A stretch of DNA of 64,000 nucleotides, taken from contig JAFPUN010000020.1 in assembly GCA_017395365.1 (NCBI GenBank), forward strand, positions 62,001-126,000, in the 5' to 3' direction. The notes beneath the pieces were generated by a model. The model did not search any database and was not told the DNA's origin. It saw only the letters and a list, made by a program, of their open reading frames with translations. Position 1 is the first letter of the stretch. Each line of letters begins with the position of its first letter. The DNA is from Bacteroidales bacterium (GTDB lineage Bacteria > Bacteroidota > Bacteroidia > Bacteroidales > F082). Below, in pieces: positions 8,356-17,349 of this stretch. A program made the translations under genes and the position numbers.

Positions 8356-8391
8356 ATGAAAATCAAGTACTTAATGAGATATTGGGGGGGG
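8356..8391 (+). other. Short upstream ORF ending in an 8-G tract in the leader
   Basis: ATG AAA ATC AAG TAC at 8356 opens a 12-codon frame that runs through eight G (8384-8391) and stops at the next codon (TAA). The downstream surface-protein gene starts N-terminally MKTLQRFMGGG with a 9-G tract followed by the same GTAAAA, so this leader looks like a relic of a related gene start or a slippage-sensitive leader peptide. With nine G the frame would stay open about 44 codons longer, ending before 8550. Confidence 0.45.
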
Positions 8392-8456
8392 TAAAATGCT
8401 TTAACCCCACTGACTTGGCCTTCGTGCTTCCGATTTCATATCTTTTCATATACGCC

Positions 8457-8485
8457 AGGCATACGTCTCGTCGAGACGCGTGCCT
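8457..8485 (+). repeat. Perfect-core hairpin in the leader
   Basis: AGGCATACGTCTCG pairs with CGAGACGCGTGCCT around a single-base centre. It is 65 bp before the start of the FN3 protein gene. It may be a transcript structure or one more dispersed palindrome. Confidence 0.5.
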
Positions 8486-8549
8486 TCGCTGTTTTATAAC
8501 CTCGCAAATATCTAACAAACAATAAATTAACAAATAAAACATTACATTG

Positions 8550-11500
8550 ATGAAAACAAGACATTTACCTCTTCTCCTCCTCCTCGCACTCTTCGTGCCG
8601 TGGAGGGCGACAGCACAGGAAACCGTGACCATTGGCAACGGAACGAGTACTACAGGCTATGCCCCTCTGTTTGGCAACTACAAGAGTAGCTACGACCAGA
8701 TGATTTACACCGCCTCGCAAATACAAAACGCTGGTCTCGACGCGGCTGGCTCCATCACCAAGATCGCGTTCAATTCATCTTCAGCAAACACATACGCCCG
8801 CAAAGTGAAGATTTATATGGGCCATACAAGCAAAACCTCGTTCAGCAGCGGTTCCGACTTCATAGCTTACAACGACTTGACGCTCGTTTACGACTATTCC
8901 GCCACGGGCAACGGCCTATGGAGCATCACCACCGGCTGGAACGAGTTTGAACTCGACACGCCTTTCGACTACGATGGCGAAAGCAACTTGGTCATTGCCG
9001 TCCATTGCGGTAAGATTGATAATTATAGTAGCAGCAGGTTTTACTATACCGCCGTGACCTCATACCAAGTGGTGTATGCCTACAGTGATACTAATGACCC
9101 CATTCCTGAATCATTCAATCCGACCACTTATAGCGGTAGCAAATCTTACACCACTAGTCTGCCCAACTTGAGGATGACCATCGAGGTGACATCCACCCCC
9201 AAGCCGCGCAACCTCGCCGTGAGCGACATCACCGCACGCACGGCCACCGTCACATGGGAGGCTCCCACCACGGGCACGCCTACGGGCTACCAATACCAAT
9301 ACATGCCTGAAGGAGGCTCGTGGAACACATTGGCCACCACAACCGAGACTTCGGCCAATCTCACCAACCTCACGCCCGACACTGACTACACCTTCCGAGT
9401 GATGGCCACCTACGACGAAGGCAACAGCAATTACGCCGAGACCAACTTCACCACCTTGCCCTCGTGCCTGCCCCCCACCACTCTCACTGCTACCAACATA
9501 ACCACCACCCAGGCCACACTGAGCTGGACCCCTGGCGACGAAGAGAGCAACTGGCTGCTTCAATACGGCACTGACAATACATTTGCCGCTAACACCTATA
9601 CCGAAGTCGAAGTAAACACCGACCCCGAAACGGACCTGAGCCCACTTGACCCTGGCACTGAATACTACGCCCGCGTGAAAGCCGTGTGCGGTCCCGACGA
9701 CGAGAGCCGTTGGTGCTCGACCATGAGCTTCGTCACCGATTGCGTTCCCTTTGACATCCCTATAGGAGGCTGGTCGGAAAACTTCGAGGACATAACAGGC
9801 ACCACTTCTGGGGCCGTTCACATTATGCCTCTCTGCTGGAAATACATCAACACGACCACCGATGACAATTATAAAGGCTATCCTACGGTTTATAATTATA
9901 CGGCTCACTTAGGCACTAAATGCTTGCGTTTCCATTCGGTTTCCGGATCCGATTATGACCCGCAACCCCAATACGCCATCCTGCCCCCGATGAGCAACCT
10001 GGCAGGCAAGCAGGTGACCCTTTGGGCCAGAGGTCTCAACGCCAACAGCACCTTCAAGATTGGCACGATGAGCGACCCGACGGATGAAAACACCTTCACG
10101 GCCATTGCTGAACAGGCTTTGACTACCTCTTATGTAGAGTACAGATACACTATCCCTGCCAGTACAACCAACACCTACTTGGTCATCATGATTGATGCCG
10201 CCAATGCGAACAGAACAAGTAATGGCGTCTATATCGACGACATTGTCATACCAACATGCCCCGTTCCCACCGACCTCACTTATACCAACGTGTCCACCAA
10301 CAGCGCAACATTGAGCTGGACCCCTGGCGGCGAAGAGAGCAACTGGGTGCTTGAATACAGTACGGAATACGACTTCACCGGAGCCACTTCCGTGCCCGTG
10401 AGCGGCGATGCCACCGAAACCCTCAACAGCCTAACCTCAGGCACTGTATACTACGTCCGCGTGAAAGCCGACTGCGGAGACGGCGATACGAGCGACTGGA
10501 TCAGCACAACCTTTACCACCCAGTGCGATTTCGTCACCACCTTCCCGTGGAGCGAGAACTTTGATGATTATTACAGTGGCGAGTTCTATGAATTATGTTG
10601 GGTGAACGAACATATATCCGGCAATGGCAGTTATAATTTTAGAATCTCCACTTATGCCTCGGGCAGTAATGAAACTCACACAATCTACCTCAATAGGATG
10701 GCAGTCGGCACACAGACCAAGCTCGTGCTGCCAGCAATGGACCTGCCTAACGCCAACTACCAGTTTGTCATCGATGCGTATCGTTCTTCCGCTGATGCCT
10801 CATACGCAGCAGAAGGCATCAAGGTTTATGCCAGCACCAACGGCGAAATAGAAGGAGCCACGGAATTGGCCTTCATCAGCCTCTACTATGGAGCCACTGA
10901 CAATAACCACATCCCTGCCGAAGAAGCTTCAGGTTGGTACACCTACGAACTGCCCATCGGTGTCAGCGGCCCTTGCTACATCATTCTGTATGGCGAGAGC
11001 CAAAACCTTGGCACATTCTATATGGATAATTTTGTCGTAAAGGTTATTCCCACTTGCCCCGTTCCCACCGCTCTCACCGTTTCGGCCGTGACCGCCAACA
11101 GCGCTACATTGAGCTGGACCTCTGGCGGCAACGAAAACAATTGGGTGCTTGAATACGGCACGGCTTCCGACTTCACCGGAGCCACTTCCGTGGATGTGAG
11201 CGACAATGCGACCACAACTCTTGAAGGTCTTACCTCTGGTGCCACCTACTACGCCCGCGTGAAAGCCGACTGCGGAAACGACGATACGAGCGAATGGAGC
11301 ACGAGTGTAAGCTTCACCACAGAATGCGTAGCCATCACTGTCGATGCCCAACATTCTTGGACCGAAGACTTCGAAAGCTACGAGGGTTTTGGCTTCGATG
11401 AAAATGGTGACATGCCCTACTGCTGGGAAAGCTACAACACCGCTAACAACAGCACACTCCCGCACGTCTTCACATTCTCTATTCCGGAGTGGTATGTCCA

Positions 11501-12827
11501 CCAAGGCTCCAATGCTTTGATACTTACAGGTGGCCTTAGTTTTGTTGTCCTGCCCGAGTTCACCAACCCATTGGACGAACTGCAAATCAGCTTCTGGATG
11601 AAAGCTCAAATGCAAAACTATGGCAAATTCGAATTGGGCTACATCACCGATGAGGAGGTAACTGATATTTACAACCAATTCATTCCATTGGGTTATTCTT
11701 ATTATACCAACATCCCTACGGAAATGACACAAATGAACATCTATCTTGACATCATCCCTGCCGACGCAAAACGCTTGGCGTTCTGCTGGTCTTCAAATAA
11801 TAATTATGCCTGCTTCATCGACGACGTGGAAGTGTCTTTGATGCCCGAGGGCGTTTCCACCTGCGATAGCCGACCGGCATTGGGTTATATGGAGGATTTC
11901 AACAGCTACTACGCTATCAACAACGTGTTGCCTATCTGTTGGAATAGAATCAACACAAGCACCGACAGTCCTTATTGCAACTATCCAAGTCTTACCAGCA
12001 GTTCAGAAGACAATACCTTGTATTTCGCTTCGTATGCCCAATACAACAGCAACCACATCACTACTTACGATCCTCAGCCACAATACGCCATCCTGCCCCC
12101 GATGAGCGACCTGGCAGGCAAGCAGGTGACCTTATTGGCCAGATGCTTCTACGCCAACAGCACCTTCAAGATTGGCACGATGAGCGACCCGACGGATGAA
12201 AACACCTTCACGGCCTTCGCTGAACAGGCTTTGACAACCTCTTACGTAGAGTACAGATACACTATCCCTGCCAATACAACCAACACCTACTTGGTCATCA
12301 TGATTGATGCCGCCGATGAGAGCAGAAACGGTATTGATGTCTATATTGACGACATCAGCATCACCAATCCCCCAACCTCCGAAATGCCCATCGCGCTCTC
12401 TGCCGGCTGGAACTGGTGGGCACCCATGGTGCAGATCACTGCAGAACAACTGCGTTCTGCCATCAGCGGAATTGCTATCTACTCGAAGGAGAGTGAGAAC
12501 AATGTGGTGGCCGACGATGTTAACCTCGAACCTGGACAGATGTACAAACTGCAAACCGATGACGCAATTGAAAATGTCAGCGTGACGGGTATCCTTACAA
12601 CACCTGTCAACAGCATTTCGGCTGGCACGAATTGGATTGGCTACACGGGCGAGACAGCTGTCATCGCCACGGCTCTCAACACACTTGACATCACGCCTTC
12701 CGATGGCGACAAGATCATCTCGCAAGACGGAGGCTTCGCCATCTACAATGGCACGGCCTGGGAGGGAACGCTTACGTCGCTTGAGCAGGGCAAGGGCTAT
12801 GTCTATGTCAGACCTTCAACGGAATGA
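8550..12827 (+). CDS. Giant secreted fibronectin type III / choice-of-anchor J repeat protein
   Basis: 1425 residues with a signal peptide (LLLLLALFVPWRATA|Q). After an N-terminal beta domain (~25-210) come alternating modules: FN3 at ~214-305 and 306-397, a MAM/choice-of-anchor-J-like domain (~402-567), FN3 (~568-660), anchor-J (~660-832), FN3 (~833-925) and two more anchor-J domains (~927-1098, ~1102-1273). Modules start CPVPTxLT and carry SATLSWTPGGEESNWVLEY. The last ~150 residues (LSAGWNWWAP...) resemble the domain that precedes T9SS tails, but no type A sorting strand follows; the chain ends GKGYVYVRPSTE. Two anchor-J modules are nearly identical at the DNA level, suggesting recent internal duplication. 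ATG 8550 is preferred to TTG 8547. Likely an adhesin or surface scaffold; target unknown. Confidence 0.8.
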   Translation: MKTRHLPLLLLLALFVPWRATAQETVTIGNGTSTTGYAPLFGNYKSSYDQMIYTASQIQNAGLDAAGSITKIAFNSSSANTYARKVKIYMGHTSKTSFSSGSDFIAYNDLTLVYDYSATGNGLWSITTGWNEFELDTPFDYDGESNLVIAVHCGKIDNYSSSRFYYTAVTSYQVVYAYSDTNDPIPESFNPTTYSGSKSYTTSLPNLRMTIEVTSTPKPRNLAVSDITARTATVTWEAPTTGTPTGYQYQYMPEGGSWNTLATTTETSANLTNLTPDTDYTFRVMATYDEGNSNYAETNFTTLPSCLPPTTLTATNITTTQATLSWTPGDEESNWLLQYGTDNTFAANTYTEVEVNTDPETDLSPLDPGTEYYARVKAVCGPDDESRWCSTMSFVTDCVPFDIPIGGWSENFEDITGTTSGAVHIMPLCWKYINTTTDDNYKGYPTVYNYTAHLGTKCLRFHSVSGSDYDPQPQYAILPPMSNLAGKQVTLWARGLNANSTFKIGTMSDPTDENTFTAIAEQALTTSYVEYRYTIPASTTNTYLVIMIDAANANRTSNGVYIDDIVIPTCPVPTDLTYTNVSTNSATLSWTPGGEESNWVLEYSTEYDFTGATSVPVSGDATETLNSLTSGTVYYVRVKADCGDGDTSDWISTTFTTQCDFVTTFPWSENFDDYYSGEFYELCWVNEHISGNGSYNFRISTYASGSNETHTIYLNRMAVGTQTKLVLPAMDLPNANYQFVIDAYRSSADASYAAEGIKVYASTNGEIEGATELAFISLYYGATDNNHIPAEEASGWYTYELPIGVSGPCYIILYGESQNLGTFYMDNFVVKVIPTCPVPTALTVSAVTANSATLSWTSGGNENNWVLEYGTASDFTGATSVDVSDNATTTLEGLTSGATYYARVKADCGNDDTSEWSTSVSFTTECVAITVDAQHSWTEDFESYEGFGFDENGDMPYCWESYNTANNSTLPHVFTFSIPEWYVHQGSNALILTGGLSFVVLPEFTNPLDELQISFWMKAQMQNYGKFELGYITDEEVTDIYNQFIPLGYSYYTNIPTEMTQMNIYLDIIPADAKRLAFCWSSNNNYACFIDDVEVSLMPEGVSTCDSRPALGYMEDFNSYYAINNVLPICWNRINTSTDSPYCNYPSLTSSSEDNTLYFASYAQYNSNHITTYDPQPQYAILPPMSDLAGKQVTLLARCFYANSTFKIGTMSDPTDENTFTAFAEQALTTSYVEYRYTIPANTTNTYLVIMIDAADESRNGIDVYIDDISITNPPTSEMPIALSAGWNWWAPMVQITAEQLRSAISGIAIYSKESENNVVADDVNLEPGQMYKLQTDDAIENVSVTGILTTPVNSISAGTNWIGYTGETAVIATALNTLDITPSDGDKIISQDGGFAIYNGTAWEGTLTSLEQGKGYVYVRPSTE

Positions 12828-12830
12828 ACA

Positions 12831-12917
12831 CATAGACGAACCTAATGCGGGTTCAGTCCTAACGGCACTGAAAACTGCCTACCTATGTCATACCGACCGC
12901 AAGGGAGCGTATCTATG
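12831..12917 (+). repeat. 3'-flank module, copy 1 (chimeric terminator)
   Basis: Shares with 17102-17189 the sequence CATAGACGAACC...AATGCGGGTTCAGTCC, then AACGGCACTGAAAAC. At 17145 the following arms pair (CGTCTGCCTATG with CATAGGCAGGCG). Here the left arm is CTGCCTACCTATG but the right arm ATGAACGGTC belongs to the spt terminator type, so the stem is broken. The junction falls in the shared CATACCGACCGCAAGGG segment. Confidence 0.7.
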
Positions 12918-13125
12918 AACGGTCTTTTTTTTGATTTTCGTCCAAAAGCAGGTAAAAAACCATAGATTTGGACGAAAGTTTATTGATTTTCGTCCAAAAG
13001 TAGGTAAAAAAGTATAGATTTGGACAAAAGAAGGATAATGGTCCTGTCTTGTTTTTGAAAAAGCTCCGAAAAAACCACAAAATCAATATTTTCCATTGAG
13101 CGTAATGCTTTATTTCGTACCTTTG
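12885..13125 (+). repeat. Promoter cassette, copy B (241-bp direct repeat)
   Basis: Second copy of the cassette at 8080-8321, with only scattered substitutions. It accounts for most of the 339-bp gap between the two surface-protein genes. Confidence 0.85.
13118..13125 (+). promoter_or_regulatory. Promoter of the second surface protein (TACCTTTG)
   Basis: TTG at 13096-13098, 19-bp spacer, TACCTTTG; ATG 13167 is about 41 bp downstream. Identical in form to 8314-8321. Confidence 0.7.
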
Positions 13126-13166
13126 CACCATCGAAACAATCTAAAATTAACGTTAATTTATTGAAA

Positions 13167-16100
13167 ATGAAAACTTTACAAAGATTTATGGGGGGGGGTA
13201 AAACCTTAATTCTCCTCCTCGCGATGTCCGCCCTGCTCGCGCCCGCGAGTGTGAAAGGGCAAGAACCAGAACCAGCCATAATTGATGCTACGCATTCGTT
13301 CAACGATGATTTTTCAGGTTCGGAATGCCAATGGACTTTGACCAATGGCTCGATGACGAACAAGTGGTATTATGGCTCCACAGATCCGGCTGTTTCCACA
13401 AATCTGGGTGTTTATTCTGTTACAGATGGATTGTTTATTTCGAGTGATAGTGACTATTATAGTAACACCTACGACTTCACTGCTCCCGCAGCGGTTTATG
13501 CTTCAAAAGTATTTGTTGTTACCCCGGGTCGGTATACGTTTAGTTATAATTGGAGGGCTAATGGCTCTAATTCTGACTATCATAATGGTTATCTACGTGT
13601 GGCTTTGATACCTGCTACGACGGAACTGAATGCAAATGATGAGCCCGACAGCAGGTTTACCATTGAGGGAAGCGATCCTGAGGGGTGGCTGTTTCTTGAT
13701 GGAAAAGAGAAACTGCACAGAAAACAAACTGTGGAATCAAAAACGGTCACGGTTTCAGTGGCAGAGGCAGGCGACTATAAAGTCGTCTTTGCTTGGATAA
13801 ATGGGTCTGCCGGCCTTGGTGGGATGGATCCACCTGCGTATGTGGATGATTTTTCTGTTAGTTGGTATTTTGAAGAACCCACAAACTTTAGTTATGATTA
13901 TCAAACGTTAGAATCTCATAGCGTTGATTTTACCTGGACGGCTCCCACTGACAATAGTTGCATAGGCTATGATGTCTGTATGGAATTAAACAATTCTCAA
14001 ACTACTCCCACATCTGAACCGATTCGAGTTACGGACTGCAATTGCTCTATTGAAGGTTTGGAATCAAACACTAACTACAGGGCTTTTGTTCGCGCTGTGT
14101 ACGATGAGGGTGTGAGCGATTGGGTGAATTGTTCGTTTAAAACCAACCCCTTTTGTGATCCCCCGACAAATGTCAATGTAGAAGTTGGTGAGTCTTCGGC
14201 TATAGTAACATGGGAGCCTGGAGGCGATGAAACGCAATGGTTGGTACAATATAGATTTGGATCGGATGCTTGGTCTGAGTTGGAGCCATGCTGGTTCCCA
14301 TCTTATTCAATTCCGTATGGAGAATCTGAGGCGGGTAAGTATTGTTATGTGAGAGTGTACTCCCAATGCTTTGATGGTAGCTTGAGTAATGTAGCCAGTG
14401 ATTATGTTAAAGTCCCAACCACTCCGATTGGTGATGCCGAAGACAAATATGAAATCAATTATAGTTTCTTTTATTTTTATACAACAGTAGTAGAAGGTCC
14501 TCATCGCATCAGGATTGTCGATCATGAAACAGAGATTGAAGTGGATAATTTGTATTTGTATACGGATCATCATAAATACTATAGGATGGGAACGTTGTCT
14601 TTGTGCCCTGGAAGAACGTACGATTTTTATTGGGTTAAGGGTAATAGTAATTATCCTTGGTATTGGTCTTATACATTTTATGGTCCTGATGGTAATCAAA
14701 TCTACGCTCATTATAATTATGATGCCTCAACTAATCAAAGTTTAATACCATCAGCCGATTCCCCGTTCTTCACTTATACAATGCCATCCGCTGATGACTA
14801 TTGTTATTCTCCCCAGAATATGAATGCAGCAGATGTTTTCTTAACTTCGGCTTCAGTGAATTGGGAAAATGTGGGCAATGCAACACAATGGCAGTTAAAG
14901 TACGGTAGTGATGTTTCATACAGCATTTATGACTTTGAAAACTATTCCGAATTGCCAACGAACTGGTATATCTATAATTTTACTTCAACTAAAGCTAATG
15001 GCTACCCGATTTTTGATGACAACGTAACCTTCGAAATAAACAATGAGGGCAAAATAGATGGCGATTATTCGTTTGGCTTTAATAAGTCTGCTTTGCTACT
15101 TGTCCCAATCTCATCATGTGCAGGTACTGTTAGTTTTGATGCAAGATGGAGTGGGACTAACGTAAATGATGCCTTTGTAAATGTTGGTGTCTATCACGGA
15201 GACCCAGCAACCGCCAGCAGCACTACGATTAGGGATTATTTAAGGCTATCGGATTCTGAAGAAGTCTTTTCTGATTGGGAAACAGACGACATCAAGCACT
15301 ATGAAGTGGATTTAGGCCAATTCAAGGGAGGTGATTATTTTGCCATCCTATATTATGTTTCTACAGCTGGTGGTAATAACTTTTATATTGACAACCTCAC
15401 CCTGCCTACGGTTCAATGGAACGATCCTGTTAGTGTGCTAACTGAGAATTATGGGTTGAATCTGCTCACGCCCAACACTACGTATTATGTGCAGGTCCAA
15501 TCAGATTGTGGAGAGAGTAATACTCTTCCAGTGTCGTGTAAGCTAACTACTCCGGTATTAGACCTTCCAATTAGTGGATACGAAAATATAGATACGTGGA
15601 AACTGATTGCCTCACCTGTCGCTGCCGACATTGCGCCATATACTGTGGAAGGTATGGCGAATTCCACTTTCGACCTCTATAGGTTCGACGAAAGCAAGGA
15701 GGGCTCGGAATGGCAGAACTACAAGGCGAACCATGACGACTTCACCAAGTTGGTCAATACCAAGGGCTACCTTTATGCCAACAGCAACGATGTGACGTTG
15801 AAGTTCAATGGTGATCCTGTCACCGCAGAAAACGTGCAGGTCCCGCTCAGCTATACCGAAGGCAACACCTATGCAGGTTGGAACCTTGTCGGCAACCCGT
15901 TTACTTGCGGCGCCAACTTGGCAGGCAACTTCTACAAGATTGACGGTTCGAGCAACAACCTCATTGCCGCCAATGGCACACTGGCCGCAAGCGAAGGTGT
16001 CTTCGTTCAGGCCACCCAGGCAAACCAGTCGGTTACGTTCACCAAAGTTCGTGAAGGTCAACAGGCTGAACCTACCGCCATTGTCAACATCGATTTGAAT

Positions 16101-16682
16101 AAGTCGCGCACTGGCAATCGTCTCGACCGTGCCCGTTTGCGCTTCTCCGAAGGCGCCAACCTCGGCAAGCTCGACCTGCTGGCAGACCCCAACCGCATCT
16201 ATTTCCCGATGGACAACAAGGAATATGCTGTGGCGCATGTGGGTGCCATCGGCGAGATGCCGCTTAATTTCACTGCCGCCGAAAATGGTCGTTATTCGCT
16301 CGTCGTGAGCATGGAAGACGCCGAGATGAGCTATCTCCACCTCATCGATAACATGACGGGTGCCGATGTCGACCTCTTGACGACGCCTTCATACGACTTT
16401 GATGCCAAGACCACCGACTATGCCTCGCGCTTCAAGTTGGTCTTTGCCCAAGGCAGCAGCGTCGACGACGACAGTTTCGCCTTCATGCGCGACGGTCATC
16501 TTGTGTTGTTCGGCGTTGAGGACTATTCTTCCTTGCAGCTCATCGACATGACTGGACGCATTGTGAGTAGCGATACTTTCAGTGGCAGCTACGACAAGCA
16601 ACTCGACCTCGCTCCAGGCGTCTATGTGATTCGTCTTGTTAACGGCGATAGCGTGAGATCGCAGAAGATTGTGGTGAAATAA
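13167..16682 (+). CDS. Secreted FN3 protein with T9SS type A sorting domain and 9-G tract in its signal peptide
   Basis: 1171 residues. The signal peptide is MKTLQRFMGGGKTLILLLAM then SALLAPASVKG|Q. Codons 8-11 are a run of nine G (13190-13198), so a one-base slip would shift the frame before the hydrophobic core. Next come a beta-jellyroll domain (~35-235), FN3-like domains (~238-330, ~330-420), a central domain with many Tyr, a third FN3/MAM-like part (~555-790), a pre-tail domain (DTWKLIASPVAADIAPY; AGWNLVGNPF) and a C-terminal type A sorting domain (LQLIDMTGRIVSS...APGVYVIRL...KIVVK). The tail directs transfer through the outer membrane by T9SS and anchoring to the surface. ATG 13167 is preferred to TTG 13161. 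The middle part is more AT-rich than the two ends, which may mark a module of other origin. Binding target unknown. Confidence 0.85.
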   Translation: MKTLQRFMGGGKTLILLLAMSALLAPASVKGQEPEPAIIDATHSFNDDFSGSECQWTLTNGSMTNKWYYGSTDPAVSTNLGVYSVTDGLFISSDSDYYSNTYDFTAPAAVYASKVFVVTPGRYTFSYNWRANGSNSDYHNGYLRVALIPATTELNANDEPDSRFTIEGSDPEGWLFLDGKEKLHRKQTVESKTVTVSVAEAGDYKVVFAWINGSAGLGGMDPPAYVDDFSVSWYFEEPTNFSYDYQTLESHSVDFTWTAPTDNSCIGYDVCMELNNSQTTPTSEPIRVTDCNCSIEGLESNTNYRAFVRAVYDEGVSDWVNCSFKTNPFCDPPTNVNVEVGESSAIVTWEPGGDETQWLVQYRFGSDAWSELEPCWFPSYSIPYGESEAGKYCYVRVYSQCFDGSLSNVASDYVKVPTTPIGDAEDKYEINYSFFYFYTTVVEGPHRIRIVDHETEIEVDNLYLYTDHHKYYRMGTLSLCPGRTYDFYWVKGNSNYPWYWSYTFYGPDGNQIYAHYNYDASTNQSLIPSADSPFFTYTMPSADDYCYSPQNMNAADVFLTSASVNWENVGNATQWQLKYGSDVSYSIYDFENYSELPTNWYIYNFTSTKANGYPIFDDNVTFEINNEGKIDGDYSFGFNKSALLLVPISSCAGTVSFDARWSGTNVNDAFVNVGVYHGDPATASSTTIRDYLRLSDSEEVFSDWETDDIKHYEVDLGQFKGGDYFAILYYVSTAGGNNFYIDNLTLPTVQWNDPVSVLTENYGLNLLTPNTTYYVQVQSDCGESNTLPVSCKLTTPVLDLPISGYENIDTWKLIASPVAADIAPYTVEGMANSTFDLYRFDESKEGSEWQNYKANHDDFTKLVNTKGYLYANSNDVTLKFNGDPVTAENVQVPLSYTEGNTYAGWNLVGNPFTCGANLAGNFYKIDGSSNNLIAANGTLAASEGVFVQATQANQSVTFTKVREGQQAEPTAIVNIDLNKSRTGNRLDRARLRFSEGANLGKLDLLADPNRIYFPMDNKEYAVAHVGAIGEMPLNFTAAENGRYSLVVSMEDAEMSYLHLIDNMTGADVDLLTTPSYDFDAKTTDYASRFKLVFAQGSSVDDDSFAFMRDGHLVLFGVEDYSSLQLIDMTGRIVSSDTFSGSYDKQLDLAPGVYVIRLVNGDSVRSQKIVVK

Positions 16683-16783
16683 CTATGGCTCATGGCCTAT
16701 GGCCAATGGCTTGCTTCAGCCAAAGCGCTGTCATAGTCACCTTGGGTGAAGCGAGCCATAGGCCATAGTCAGAGGCCATAGCC
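16683..16783 (+). repeat. Inverted heptamer-array element (ATGGC type)
   Basis: Left arm: four units CTATGGC, TCATGGC, CTATGGC, CAATGGC directly after the stop codon. Right arm: GCCATAG, GCCATAG, TCAGAG, GCCATAG. The arms enclose about 44 bp with an inner TTGCTTC...GAAGCGA pair. Same plan as 19844-19941. Confidence 0.75.
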
Positions 16784-16839
16784 AAACAAACAGAAAAACG
16801 AAAGTAAAAGTTGAATAAAACATAAAAACCTAAAATACA

Positions 16840-17094
16840 ATGAAAAAACTCGCACTGACAATCGCAATCGTCCTCACGATGGGACTCGGCGCTTATGCCC
16901 AAAGCCTGCTTGGCAAATCCAATGCAGAAAGAGCAGGTGGTCGTGATCTCACCACGCCTATGATTGTGGACAATCACAACTATGATAATGACGTCAATGG
17001 CAACGGTGAAACGACTCCGCTGGGCAGCGGCATCGCCGTGCTGCTGGGCCTTGGCGCGGCCTACCTCGTGGGCAAGAAACGCAAGGAGGAATAG
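16840..17094 (+). CDS. Small secreted protein with C-terminal membrane anchor
   Basis: 84 residues: signal peptide (MKKLALTIAIVLTMGLGAYA|Q), a ~35-residue polar part, then TPLGSG, a ~14-residue hydrophobic segment and the basic end KKRKEE. This three-part tail (short PLGSG-type motif, hydrophobic helix, positive end) recalls the CTERM sorting signals read by exosortase- or rhombosortase-like systems; no such enzyme is in the window. It lies right after the T9SS surface protein and shares with the gene at 8550 the same 3' flank. Function unknown; it may be an anchor or accessory for the surface proteins. Confidence 0.7.
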   Translation: MKKLALTIAIVLTMGLGAYAQSLLGKSNAERAGGRDLTTPMIVDNHNYDNDVNGNGETTPLGSGIAVLLGLGAAYLVGKKRKEE

Positions 17095-17101
17095 ATGAAC
17101 C

Positions 17102-17189
17102 CATAGACGAACCCAATGCGGGTTCAGTCCTAACGGCACTGAAAACCGTCTGCCTATGACGTAGCGACCGAAAGGGAGCGTGTCCATAG
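17102..17189 (+). repeat. 3'-flank module, copy 2
   Basis: Homologous to 12831-12917, but with the terminator stem intact. It includes a small GAACCC...GGGTTC hairpin at 17109-17125. Confidence 0.7.
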
Positions 17190-17205
17190 GCAGGCGGTGT
17201 TTTTT
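17145..17205 (+). terminator. Terminator after the small anchored protein
   Basis: ACCGTCTGCCTATG pairs with CATAGGCAGGCGGT, followed by GTTTTTT. The loop contains the GCGACCGAAAGGGAGCG motif of this family. Confidence 0.8.
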
Positions 17206-17302
17206 ATGTCATACCGACCGAGGAGCGAGGGAGCGTATCTGAACAAGTGTGTTTTTTTTCGGATTATTTCGGTTAGAGACAATCGATAATCCATAATTTT
17301 CG

Positions 17303-17310
17303 TATTATTG
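17303..17310 (+). promoter_or_regulatory. -7 element (TATTATTG) for the MarR gene
   Basis: TATTATTG, one mismatch to TAnnTTTG, 40 bp before ATG 17350. The same variant precedes the T9SS gene at 41694 and the lipoprotein at 43313. Confidence 0.5.
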
Positions 17311-17349
17311 CACTTCCAATAGTTGAGATAATCCCAAAAATGTGATAAT

